From positions 1 to 7,717 of the forward strand of contig CALCIB010000406.1 of assembly GCA_937907525.1 (NCBI GenBank): 7,717 bases of DNA, read 5' to 3'. This document shows positions 1 through 6,547 of the stretch, piece by piece. Every line of letters begins with the position of its first letter. Position 1 is the first letter of the stretch. Origin of the DNA: an uncultured Planctomycetales bacterium. GTDB lineage: Bacteria > Planctomycetota > Planctomycetia > Isosphaerales > Isosphaeraceae. The position numbers were made by a program, and so were the translations under genes. The notes under the pieces are model-generated. The model worked only from the letters and a program-made list of their open reading frames with translations, made no database searches and was not told the origin of the DNA.

Positions 1-311
1 AGGGCGAAGTCGATCCGGCCGTCGCCGTCGACGTCGTGGGCCTGGATGCAGACGTTGTCGCGGGCGGTGGCGTCTCGGATTATGTCGCGCTTGGTCCAGG
101 TCGGGTTTTGATACCAGACGACGGCGTCCTCGGAGACGGCGACGACGTCGGGCTTGCCGTCGCCGTCGACGTCCGCGACCGTAAGCGCGTAGCAGATCGC
201 GCCCAGGTGGGGGTCGATCTCCCGGGGCTCGAAGCGAGGGAATTCAGCCGCGGCCGTCGCGGCGGCGAGGACCGAAAGCATCAGGAACGCGACGGCGGGG
301 AGTCTGCGCAT
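1..311 (-). CDS. Secreted FG-GAP/VCBS repeat protein (partial, N-terminal 103 residues)
   Basis: The reading frame opens with ATG at 311-309 and stays open to the left edge, so only the N-terminus is present. An AGGAG ribosome site sits at 323-319, 7 bases before the start. Residues 1-22 form a Sec signal peptide (MRR, a hydrophobic core, then an Ala-rich cleavage region before EFP), so the protein is exported. Two Asp-rich calcium-loop motifs follow, DVDGDGKPD at about 47-55 and DVDGDGRID at about 93-101, each after a short hydrophobic stretch. This is the FG-GAP/VCBS pattern of beta-propeller repeats; the two motifs lie about 46 residues apart, as neighbouring blades would. Such proteins are abundant in planctomycetes; their ligands are usually unknown and none can be named here. 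The family call is good; the full length and any C-terminal domain are not visible. Confidence 0.85.
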   Translation of the reverse strand, partial: MRRLPAVAFLMLSVLAAATAAAEFPRFEPREIDPHLGAICYALTVADVDGDGKPDVVAVSEDAVVWYQNPTWTKRDIIRDATARDNVCIQAHDVDGDGRIDFA

Positions 312-372
312 GGGTCGTCTCCTGGGGTGGGATGGAGGCCGCCACGGATTCGTGGAGACTTCGACTCAGACG

Positions 373-547
373 GTCTTCCCCCCTCGCGGGGGAAGACAGA
401 CCTCGAAGCGGTCAGATGAGGGGGGCCAGCGCAAGGCGCGTCGTGATCCACAAGCCCGCCCGACCGGCTCTGGATGCCAACGGTCATCTTGCTTGTCATC
501 CCCCTCATCCGGCCCCGCGGGCCACCTTCCCCCGCGAGGGGGGAAGG
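373..547. repeat. MITE-like inverted-repeat element, copy 1
   Basis: The gap 312-604 between two minus-strand genes holds no gene but a structured element. Its outer ends, 375-395 and 526-546, are perfect 21-base inverted copies of each other. Each end is also a hairpin by itself: 373-382 pairs with 388-397, and 525-533 pairs with 539-547. Inside lies a second inverted pair, GATGAGGGGG at 415-424 and CCCCCTCATC at 500-509, around a core of about 75 bases. The arms between outer and inner pairs differ: GCGGTCA on the left, GGCCCCGCGGGCCAC on the right. The same parts recur at 7571-7717 in the reverse orientation, which shows it is a dispersed element. It is too short to code for a transposase, so movement would need help in trans. 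Small ORFs over it, giving peptides such as PSPARGEG, are by-products of the repeat. I see no clear target-site duplication. Confidence 0.8.
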
Positions 548-604
548 GCGCTTTGACGACCTCATCGTAACGCGACTCGGAGGCGGATACGACGTCGCGG
601 TCCC

Positions 605-1456
605 TCAGCGCGCGGCGGCGGCCGGGCTCGGCGGGGCGGCCTGGGAGCGGGCGACCTCCGCGTCCAGCCCGCGCGCGTGGATCAGCCGGCGGGCGGTCGC
701 GAGCGAGGCGAAGACGCCCGAGCGGCTCCCCTCGAAGATCTCCGCGTGGCCGACGCAGACGCCGATCAGCCGGCCGTCGGCCAGGAACAGTCCGCCTCCC
801 GAGCGGCCGTGGGCCGGGGTCTTCAGGGTGATGAGGAACGGCTTCTCGTCCTTTCCCGGCGCCATCCGGAACCGCGCCGGCTCCACCAGACTGGTGTTCC
901 AGCTCGCCACCCGCGCCCCCTTGTCGACGCCCAGCGAGACCACCAGCGCTCCGGGGGCGATCCCGGCCGGATCGTCGTCGTAGAGCCGGGCGATGAAGGG
1001 GAGGGGGGAATGTTCGCGGAGTCGCAGGATCGCCACGTCTCCCGATTCGTCGATGGCGGCGACCTCGGCCGGCGCGACCAGCGGCCAGACGCCGCCCTTG
1101 GATTTCTCCAGCCCGACGTTGTAACGGTGCAACTCCACGACCAGCGGCCCGGAGTCCTGGACGACGTGCGCGGCGGTCAGGACCAGCGAGGAGTCGGCGG
1201 CGGTGGCGATGATCGTCCCGGTCCCTTGCGACGTCCCCCGGCGGATCACGACCGTCGGCCGAAAGGTGGCGTCGTCGCTCGGCAGCACGACGTCGCGCTT
1301 GGCCGCGACGGGAGGCGACGGCCGCGCCGACGGCGACGTCCGCAGCCTGGACTCGTCCAGCCCCCGCCCCCGGCGCGCCTGCGCGAGCGCCTCGCCCGGC
1401 CGCGCCACGGCCACGACCGCGACGAGGACCGCCCAGATTGGAACCGATCGTCGCAT
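605..1456 (-). CDS. Exported trypsin-like serine protease (S1/HtrA-type fold)
   Basis: This 283-residue protein starts at ATG 1456-1454 and ends with TGA at 607-605. Residues 1-26 are a signal peptide (MRRS, hydrophobic core, cut near ALAQA). A Pro/Ser/Arg-rich linker runs to about 60, then a chymotrypsin-like domain to about 265. The catalytic triad is visible: His97 in LVLTAAHVVQ, Asp140 in DESGDVAILRL and Ser219 in HGRSGGGLF. The usual GNSGGP around the serine is GRSGGG here, so the oxyanion loop is altered but the serine is kept. No PDZ domain follows, unlike DegP/HtrA proteases, and the tail is only Ala/Pro-rich. It probably works in the periplasm or at the cell surface; its substrate is unknown. 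The ribosome site is weak (GGA about 6 bases upstream). A perfect inverted repeat lies just upstream at 1481-1503. It is not obviously in an operon with the FG-GAP gene, since the repeat element lies between them. Confidence 0.85.
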   Translation of the reverse strand: MRRSVPIWAVLVAVVAVARPGEALAQARRGRGLDESRLRTSPSARPSPPVAAKRDVVLPSDDATFRPTVVIRRGTSQGTGTIIATAADSSLVLTAAHVVQDSGPLVVELHRYNVGLEKSKGGVWPLVAPAEVAAIDESGDVAILRLREHSPLPFIARLYDDDPAGIAPGALVVSLGVDKGARVASWNTSLVEPARFRMAPGKDEKPFLITLKTPAHGRSGGGLFLADGRLIGVCVGHAEIFEGSRSGVFASLATARRLIHARGLDAEVARSQAAPPSPAAAAR

Positions 1457-1480
1457 GGCGATCCGCTTCGATGAGAGGAT

Positions 1481-1503
1481 GTCGCGGAGGGACGATCCGC
1501 GAC
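1481..1503. promoter_or_regulatory. Perfect 8-bp inverted repeat upstream of the protease
   Basis: GTCGCGGA at 1481-1488 is repeated in inverse as TCCGCGAC at 1496-1503 with 7 bases between. It lies 25 to 47 bases before the protease start, where an operator or a leader hairpin would sit. No clear -35/-10 pair could be placed beside it, so its role is open. Confidence 0.4.
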
Positions 1504-1605
1504 GTTTCCACGATACCAGGCGTCGCCTCCCCGTCGCGAGGGAAATCCGCGCGGCGTCGCATCCTTGCCTCGCGTCCCTCCGCGCGGTCCAATCCCGAGG
1601 GCTGA

Positions 1606-1830
1606 TTGCTCGCCATTTCCCGTTCCAAGCCTCACGCCGCCGTCACCATCGAGATCAAGGAAGGCCCCGGCGAGTACGTCGGCCGGACGGTCAAGGGGGT
1701 CTACAAGCTCGACGGCGACAAGCTCGTCGTCAACGTCGCCGTCCCCGGCCGCGACCGCCCCGCCGACTTCACCCCCGACGGCGAGGACGTCATCCTCTTC
1801 GAGATGACCCGCCAGCCGGACGCCAAATGA
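1606..1830 (+). CDS. TIGR03067-like domain fragment (short or decayed gene)
   Basis: The 74-residue frame begins at a TTG (1606-1608) directly after an in-frame TGA at 1603-1605 and ends at TGA 1828-1830. Residues 13-68 match what I know of the C-terminal half of the planctomycete TIGR03067 family: an EGPxxGxTxKGVYKLDGD stretch, a beta strand (KLVVNVAVPG), a DRPADF motif and a final VILFEM strand. Family members are about 110-140 residues and usually start with a signal peptide or a GTW-type N-terminal strand; both are missing. No other frame upstream shows the missing half. A GAGGG at 1597-1601 could act as a ribosome site for the TTG, so translation is possible. The codon third positions are strongly GC-rich, as in real genes here. 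I favour a truncated remnant left by a rearrangement; a genuine short protein is the alternative. Function of the family is unknown. Confidence 0.5.
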   Translation: MLAISRSKPHAAVTIEIKEGPGEYVGRTVKGVYKLDGDKLVVNVAVPGRDRPADFTPDGEDVILFEMTRQPDAK

Positions 1831-1836
1831 CCGCCC

Positions 1837-1889
1837 CCGGCGGGGCGTGGGTTCTCATATTCCGCGCGTTGAGGACCACGCCCCGCCGG
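1837..1889. repeat. Long inverted repeat between TIGR03067-like gene and toxin operon
   Basis: Bases 1837-1857 pair with 1870-1889 to form a stem of 20 base pairs, with one bulged G at 1849 and one G-U pair, closed by a 12-base loop (1858-1869). It begins 7 bases after the stop of the TIGR03067-like frame, so it could end that transcript, but no T-run follows. Its right arm contains the -35 box of the toxin operon promoter, so it could equally be an operator or a block to readthrough. Confidence 0.6.
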
Positions 1890-1897
1890 CGTATAGT
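1869..1897 (+). promoter_or_regulatory. Sigma70-type promoter of the toxin-antitoxin operon
   Basis: TTGAGG at 1869-1874 and TATAGT at 1892-1897 are separated by exactly 17 bases, and the -10 box matches the consensus at five of six positions. Transcription would start near 1904, leaving a leader of about 23 bases with GGAG at 1920-1923 before the toxin ATG at 1927. The -35 box lies in the right arm of the inverted repeat 1837-1889, a position where a HigA-type antitoxin or a DNA structure could control it. Confidence 0.5.
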
Positions 1898-1926
1898 TTG
1901 CAGCTAGAACCATGTGAGTCGGAGCG

Positions 1927-2337
1927 ATGAACGACGACTGGAAGGAAGTCGGCGGAGGCGGAGACGGCTTGCCGGTCGACCGTCTGCCGAGATTCGTCGA
2001 GATTCCAGGCTTCACGAATCTCTGGACGAGGCTCGGACTCACCGATGCCGACCTACTCGACGTTCAGACCACGATCGCCTCTCGACCGGCGGCTGGCGCG
2101 GTGGTCGCCGGGACCAACGGCGTCCGCAAGCTCCGATACGCGACGCGAGAAGGCGGCCGGGGCAAAAGCGGCGCGTTCCGGGTTTTCTATCTTCTCGCGT
2201 TGGAGCATGGCGTCGTCTTCCTCGTCGCGGCCCTGGCGAAAAGCGATCGGGAGAACTTGACCAAGGCCGAGCGGAACGCGGTCGCCAAGCTGGCCGCGGC
2301 CCTTAAGGCCGAATTTGGCGAAGGGAGCGGATCGTGA
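1927..2337 (+). CDS. higB: HigB/RelE-family toxin of a type II toxin-antitoxin pair
   Basis: The 136-residue protein has the conserved landmarks of HigB-2/RelE-like toxins, which are ribosome-dependent mRNA interferases: a FTNLWTRL-type N-terminal helix (29-36), an ADLLDVQ..IASRPAAGAVVAGTNG segment (41-65), VRKLR at 66-70, the Gly/Lys-rich turn GGRGKSGAFRVFYLL (77-90), and the closing strand and helix ALAKSDRENLTKAE (102-115). The Arg and Lys residues in the 66-90 region are those expected to contact RNA. The length is slightly above the usual 100-120 because of an extra Gly-rich N-terminus of about 18 residues. The ATG has a GGAG ribosome site 3 bases upstream. The stop TGA overlaps the GTG of the antitoxin gene, so the two are translated together. 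Toxin-first order is typical of higBA. Recognition is by motif only; no substrate preference can be read. Confidence 0.85.
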   Translation: MNDDWKEVGGGGDGLPVDRLPRFVEIPGFTNLWTRLGLTDADLLDVQTTIASRPAAGAVVAGTNGVRKLRYATREGGRGKSGAFRVFYLLALEHGVVFLVAALAKSDRENLTKAERNAVAKLAAALKAEFGEGSGS

Positions 2338-2708
2338 AGAACGATGAGAGAAGCGAGCACGGCAACGACGACGACTTCCCTTCGCTGGCCGAGCAACTCA
2401 TCGGAGGCTTGGAGGCGCTTTTGGAAGGAGTCCGCTCCGGAGAGCCGCTTGAGAAGCGCTTCACCGTGCGGACGCTCAAGCTCGACCTGGAGCCGCGGGA
2501 GTACGGGCCGGAGGACGTCAAGGCCGTTCGGGCGAAGCTCGGCGCCAACCAGGCGCTTTTGGCGCGGTTCCTCGGCGTCAGCGTCGCGACGCTCCAAAAG
2601 TGGGAGCAAGGGACGCGGCCGGTGCCGACGATCGCCGCCCGCTACCTCGACGACGTCCAGGAATTCCCCGACCTCTGGACCCGCCGCATCCGACTCGCCG
2701 CGAAATGA
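2334..2708 (+). CDS. higA: HigA-type antitoxin, XRE-family helix-turn-helix protein
   Basis: The 124-residue protein starts with GTG at 2334, overlapping the toxin stop by four bases, with AAGGGAG at 2321-2327 as its ribosome site. Residues 58-107 form a helix-turn-helix of the XRE/HigA class: the segment YGPEDVKAVRAKLG is helix 1, NQALLARFLGVSVATLQKWEQG carries helices 2 and 3, and RPVPTIAARYL completes the bundle. The N-terminal 57 residues are acidic and probably contain the part that wraps the toxin. In this family the antitoxin neutralises the toxin by direct binding, and the complex represses its own promoter; here the likely target is the region 1837-1897. The gene ends 16 bases before the end of the convergent membrane-protein gene. 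A 12-base palindrome, GATCGGCCGATC at 2707-2718, covers the stop codon. Confidence 0.87.
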   Translation: MKNDERSEHGNDDDFPSLAEQLIGGLEALLEGVRSGEPLEKRFTVRTLKLDLEPREYGPEDVKAVRAKLGANQALLARFLGVSVATLQKWEQGTRPVPTIAARYLDDVQEFPDLWTRRIRLAAK

Positions 2709-2724
2709 TCGGCCGATCCCCGAC

Positions 2725-4410
2725 TCAGCGCGCGCCCCGGGGGCGGAGGATCCGGACCTCGCCGAGTTCCTCGACCGTTCGGAACCACGGCGCGGTCACG
2801 TCGTCGAGTTCCGGGTCGGAACGCCACTCGACCAGGACGTCGATGGCGTCGGCGTGGCGGGCGAGCACGCGGTCCCAGATCCGGACGCCCTCGGCGCGTC
2901 GGAGCCGGCCGCGGAGGGCGACCGCCTCCAGGTCGCCGGGGTCGGGGCCGACGGCGTCGGGGCGGAAATGGACCGGGAAGTAGTAATGCCGGGTCTCGTA
3001 GTCGTTCCAAATCGCGTTGTCCCCCGTCACGCCGAACCAACAGGCGACGTGTCGCGGCGGGCTGACCCGGAACCGCGTCTCCAGGTCGCCCAGGAGGACC
3101 GCCACTCGACGGCCCCGGCCGACCCTCGGGGCCGACTCCGCAAGCGGCGCCACGGTCTTTTGCGCGTAGTCCGCGTAGTCCCAGACGCTCACCGTCTGCA
3201 ACGCCAGCGCCAGGCCGAGCGCCGCGGATCCCGCCAACCCGAGCCGCGCCCGCTTCGGGTCGATCGCCGGGACCGCCGCGATCATCCCCAAAAGCGCCAC
3301 CCGCTGGGGGAGGAAGTCGCCGTGGCCCGATCCCATCGAGTCGGGCCCGAAGACCCCCGCCGCCGCCAGGACCGCCGCCAGCCAGAACCACGCCCGACGC
3401 TCGCCGTGGGTCGGCCCGTCCGACTCCTCGCGCGCCCACCCGGCCACGACCAGGAGAAACGCCGCGACGGCCAGCCAGACCAGCGAGTTGAGCAGGAAAT
3501 ACGCCTTGGCCGTCGTCGCCGTGAACGGCAGCGCGTTCTTGACCGAGAACGAGATCGGATCAACCCAACCCAGCCGACCCATCCAGCCGTGGACCGTGAA
3601 GAACTCGATCAACTTGGGGAAGTACGGCGCCATCTCCCCCCCGCGCCTCGACAGCCGGAGATACACGACCATCAGGCCCAAAAGCGGCGGGGCGCACGCG
3701 GCGAGCCCGCCCACCCGCGCCAATCGAGACCGTCCGCCGGATACCGTCGGTGTCGCCAGCGCCAGAAAGCCAAGCGCCAGGAGCGTCAGGCCGACGCTCA
3801 CCAGATGGCAGAAGTAGCCGACCGTCAACAGCACGGCCACCGCCGCCATTCGGCCGGGCCTCAGTTCGTTGCGACCCTTCCACCAGACCCCCAGCGTGAC
3901 CGCGAAGAGGGCGACGCCCAACTGGAAGCTGGCGAACCCCATCAGCCACGAGAAGCTCATGGCCGAAAGCGCCGCCAGCGCCTTCGCCGCGAACGTCGAC
4001 CGCCCGCCGACGGCCCCTCGCAGCCAGACCGCCGCCAGGGCCGGGGCCAAAAGCGTGATCGTCGTCATGAGCCGGTCGGCCGTCCGCGACGGGAAGACGC
4101 TCAAGAGCCCCATCAGCGTCAGGTGCCCCCCCCAGTTGGGCAGGGGATCCCAGCGGACCTCGAACCAGCGGCCGAACCTCGGGCCGCCCTTGAGGGAGTC
4201 GACGAGGATCTCGGCGTTATACAGGTGCGCCAACCCGTCCTGGGTCACGAACCAGGGGACGAGCCAAATCGCGGCGACCGCCGGGGCGAGCATGACGACG
4301 ACCGCCAGGGCGTCGCGACGAAAGCGCGGGCGCGAGGGGGCGGTCGTGGTTTCATCGACGTCCGGGTGGATGGAACGTCCGGGCGTCTGAAGGCTCTGGC
4401 CGGGGGTCAC
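2725..4410 (-). CDS. Multi-pass membrane protein, GT-C glycosyltransferase-like
   Basis: The frame ends with TGA at 2727-2725. I place the start at GTG 4410-4408, giving 561 residues; a longer version from TTG 4650 adds an Arg/Pro-rich stretch that does not look like protein, and the next ATG (4293) would begin inside the first membrane segment. About nine to eleven hydrophobic segments lie between residues 34 and 408. The first, at 34-54, follows a basic RPRFRRD stretch, as the positive-inside rule expects. Just after it comes QDGLAHLYNAEIL (57-69), an acidic loop like the catalytic Asp loop of GT-C enzymes that use lipid-linked sugars on the outer face of the inner membrane. Residues 410-561 form a soluble, probably periplasmic domain. 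The call is structural inference; the donor, acceptor and reaction are unknown, and a non-enzymatic membrane protein is possible. It is convergent with the antitoxin gene. Confidence 0.7.
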   Translation of the reverse strand: MTPGQSLQTPGRSIHPDVDETTTAPSRPRFRRDALAVVVMLAPAVAAIWLVPWFVTQDGLAHLYNAEILVDSLKGGPRFGRWFEVRWDPLPNWGGHLTLMGLLSVFPSRTADRLMTTITLLAPALAAVWLRGAVGGRSTFAAKALAALSAMSFSWLMGFASFQLGVALFAVTLGVWWKGRNELRPGRMAAVAVLLTVGYFCHLVSVGLTLLALGFLALATPTVSGGRSRLARVGGLAACAPPLLGLMVVYLRLSRRGGEMAPYFPKLIEFFTVHGWMGRLGWVDPISFSVKNALPFTATTAKAYFLLNSLVWLAVAAFLLVVAGWAREESDGPTHGERRAWFWLAAVLAAAGVFGPDSMGSGHGDFLPQRVALLGMIAAVPAIDPKRARLGLAGSAALGLALALQTVSVWDYADYAQKTVAPLAESAPRVGRGRRVAVLLGDLETRFRVSPPRHVACWFGVTGDNAIWNDYETRHYYFPVHFRPDAVGPDPGDLEAVALRGRLRRAEGVRIWDRVLARHADAIDVLVEWRSDPELDDVTAPWFRTVEELGEVRILRPRGAR

Positions 4411-4832
4411 GGGCGACGTCGTTCCGCTCTCTGGATGAGGGGGAGGGGGGTTCGACGCGAGGACGGAGACGTCGGCCCGGGCCTCTCTCCGCCGATCTTC
4501 CCATAGCGTCGCCGCTTGGGGAAGACGGAATCGAGAGGCCCGGTCGCGGGCTCCTTTGAAAAACCGGACTGACGATCGAAGTGGAATCCCGGCTGCTTCC
4601 CGCCGGTCGCGGGTTTGTCGAGGCTCTGGGTGCAATCGCTGCCGCCGCAACGCGGCAAGGTCCTAAAATCACGTCCGCCCGTCCCCAACCCGAAGGCCGA
4701 GGAAACCGACGGCCGGCCCCCCGTTGAGGAGAGGCCGGCTGTTGAAGTTAATATAACGCATGGATCGCCGGCCGCGGCGAAATCCGCGCGGGAAGCCGCG
4801 ACGAACCGCCGAAGTCCGTTCCCCAACTTGTA
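4411..4832. other. Intergenic region without a convincing gene
   Basis: These 422 bases separate two minus-strand genes. Frames crossing them start only at TTG codons and give Arg/Ser/Pro-rich or low-complexity products with no recognisable domain. The one AT-rich patch, GTTGAAGTTAATATAACG at 4742-4759, reads TTATAT on the minus strand and could be a -10 box for the membrane-protein gene, although the leader would be about 330 bases. A hairpin is present at 4712-4739, and short GC-rich self-complementary stretches at about 4767-4790 follow the end of the sigma-factor gene. I see no clear terminator with a T-run. Confidence 0.5.
4712..4739. repeat. Hairpin GCCGGCC/GGCCGGC in the intergenic region
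   Basis: GCCGGCC at 4712-4718 pairs with GGCCGGC at 4733-4739 over a 14-base loop. On the minus strand it is about 95 bases past the sigma-factor stop and just downstream of the AT-rich patch, so it may be a weak terminator or part of a leader. No T-run follows it on either strand. Confidence 0.4.
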
Positions 4833-6434
4833 TTACTTGAAGCCCTCGCCGGTGAGGATCGGCTTGCCCTGGGGTTGGATGATCCCCTCGTTCCCGATCT
4901 CATAGCCTTCGGGGTTCCGCGCCAACCATTCCCCTTGCGCCTCCTCTAATTCCACGCAGACGCCCGCCTCCGTGCTGATGATGAGGATGCCGTCGCGGAC
5001 GCAGAAGGCCAGGCCCAGGTCCTTCAGCGCCAGCCGCAAGACGGGCCGCAACGGCACGTCGTCCAACTCCAGCTCGATGGGGGTCGAGAGGTCTACGCCC
5101 TCGCTCTCAAGCGCCGCGCGGCTCACGAAGACCGGCATCGGCTTGCCGTCGGTGTTCTTCACCGCCCGAACCTGCTTCAGCAAGCCGCCGAGCGTCGAAT
5201 CCTCGCCGAGCCGGATCGAGAGCTTGCGATCGAGTGCATCGTAGATGCCCTGGTTGACTCCGGTGTCCCCGTGGGCCTCCAGAAAGGCCGAGGCCTTCGC
5301 GATGTACACCGGATTCGAGAGGTTCATGTACACGACGCCGGGGCCGATGATCGGCTGGGATCGTTGGGGGACGCTTCTCCTCCTGCCGATCCCCAGATCG
5401 GCGTTCTGCTGGGATCGCCTGGGAGCGGGCTTGGACTGGGGCTCCCCGGCGGCCTTGGAATCGGGCGATTCCGCGGCCTCGGCCTTCGCCGCCGGCTTGG
5501 GGGCCTTCTCGGCGTCGGGCTTGGGGTCGTCCTGGGAGGCGGCGAGCCCCGCGCCGGCGACCAGGAGGCCGGCGGCGATCAGGCCCGTGGGGATCGCGAG
5601 CGATTTGAGCTTGGCGAGGAACATGGTTCGGAGGACTCCTTCGGCGAGGGAATGGATCGAAGTGGACGCGACGGAGGCGGTCATCCAAACGAAGTAGGGG
5701 GACGACGCGGCGGCCAAGCCCGCGCGAACCGCTTGCGCGGCCAGGGCCGCGGGGACCGAGGCGCGGACGTCGGGAGCGGCAAGGGCCGTCGTCAGCAGGG
5801 CGGCGGGGGCCGTAACCCCGCGACGCTCCAGGCGTTTCCGCAACAGGTCGCGGGCGCGGGAGAGCCGGCCCTTGACCGTGCCGACCGGACAGCCCAGCAG
5901 CGCCGCTGTCTCCTCGCACGACTTCCCCTCGAAGTAGCAGGCGACCACCGCGGCGCGGTAACGCTCCGGCAGTCGGGCGACCTCCTCGTGCAAACGCGCG
6001 GCCGCTTCATTGCTGGCGACCGATTCGGCGGGACCGGGGACGCTCGGCCGACGGGCGTCGTAATCCAGCACGTCGCCGGTCTTCGGCCGCCGCGCCGCGA
6101 GTCTTCGGGCCCGAGTCGCGACCTTGAGGGAGACGCCGTACAACCAGTTGCCCACCAATTCCTTGCGTCCTATGCCACCGGCCTTGCGGGCCAGGACCAG
6201 GAACACCGCCTGGAAGGCGTCCTCGGCCTCGTGAGGGTCGTGGAGCAACCGCCGGCAGACTCCCAGGACCATCGGCCCATGACGGTCCACGAGCGCCGCG
6301 AAGGCGGCCTCGTCGCGACCGCCGACGAAGCGATCGAGCAACTCCGCCTCCGACAGCCCGAGCGTCGCGCCGCCGTTGAACAGCCGCTCCAGGGTCGTCG
6401 AGGAACCGCTACCGAGACCCGCGCTCGCCGCCAT
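4833..6434 (-). CDS. ECF-type sigma factor fused to a membrane segment and a C-terminal STN/secretin-like domain
   Basis: The start is ATG 6434-6432, chosen because GGGAGG (6444-6439) lies 4 bases upstream and because the protein N-terminal of it would cross the hairpin array. The product has 533 residues. Sigma region 2 covers about 45-110: AFAALVDRHGPMVLGVCRRLL, then HEAEDAFQAVFLVLARKA and the WLYGVSLKVATRARR promoter-melting helix. Region 4 covers about 148-205, with LPERYRAAVVACYFEGKS and the helix-turn-helix EETAALLGCPVGTVKGRLSRARDLL. An Ala-rich stretch then leads to one membrane segment at about 279-299, a Lys/Pro/Ala linker (300-360) and a globular domain (about 390-492) whose VDLSTPIELELDDVPLRPVLRLAL and GILIISTE strands resemble STN/secretin N-terminal folds. 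This layout places the sigma domain in the cytoplasm and the last domain outside, suggesting a membrane-held sigma factor released or controlled by an outside signal. Target genes are unknown. Confidence 0.88.
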   Translation of the reverse strand: MAASAGLGSGSSTTLERLFNGGATLGLSEAELLDRFVGGRDEAAFAALVDRHGPMVLGVCRRLLHDPHEAEDAFQAVFLVLARKAGGIGRKELVGNWLYGVSLKVATRARRLAARRPKTGDVLDYDARRPSVPGPAESVASNEAAARLHEEVARLPERYRAAVVACYFEGKSCEETAALLGCPVGTVKGRLSRARDLLRKRLERRGVTAPAALLTTALAAPDVRASVPAALAAQAVRAGLAAASSPYFVWMTASVASTSIHSLAEGVLRTMFLAKLKSLAIPTGLIAAGLLVAGAGLAASQDDPKPDAEKAPKPAAKAEAAESPDSKAAGEPQSKPAPRRSQQNADLGIGRRRSVPQRSQPIIGPGVVYMNLSNPVYIAKASAFLEAHGDTGVNQGIYDALDRKLSIRLGEDSTLGGLLKQVRAVKNTDGKPMPVFVSRAALESEGVDLSTPIELELDDVPLRPVLRLALKDLGLAFCVRDGILIISTEAGVCVELEEAQGEWLARNPEGYEIGNEGIIQPQGKPILTGEGFK

Positions 6435-6547
6435 GCCGCCTCCCGTTTCAAAGGATGACCGCGAGGATACTGCCTTCGCGAACCGTTCGGTTGCGCGAAT
6501 CCGGCCGCGCGTGGCGAAAAAACCACGCGAGAACGCCGCGCGTCGCG

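Noticed and set aside
366..1628. Long minus-strand frame of 420 codons across the protease and the repeat element
   Set aside because: It is Arg/Gly-rich with no domain, and it overlaps the protease, which has a signal peptide and catalytic triad in another frame. It is a by-product of high GC content.
2344..4506. Plus-strand frame of 720 codons opposite the membrane-protein gene
   Set aside because: The product is almost all Arg, Pro, Gln and Asp without any fold, and it runs over the antitoxin in a different frame. The minus-strand gene has clear membrane segments.
4434..4526. Possible third, degenerate copy of the inverted-repeat element
   Set aside because: GATGAGGGGG occurs at 4434-4443 and TCTTCCC/GGGAAGA pair at about 4495-4526, but the order does not match the two real copies and the 21-base end is absent.
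4407..4826. Minus-strand frame of 139 codons in the gap between the membrane protein and the sigma factor
   Set aside because: It starts at TTG without a good ribosome site, shows no domain, and has Ser/Gly/Arg-rich composition.
5271..6458. Plus-strand frame of 395 codons opposite the sigma-factor gene
   Set aside because: Low-complexity Gly/Arg/Asp-rich product; the opposite strand encodes recognisable sigma regions 2 and 4.
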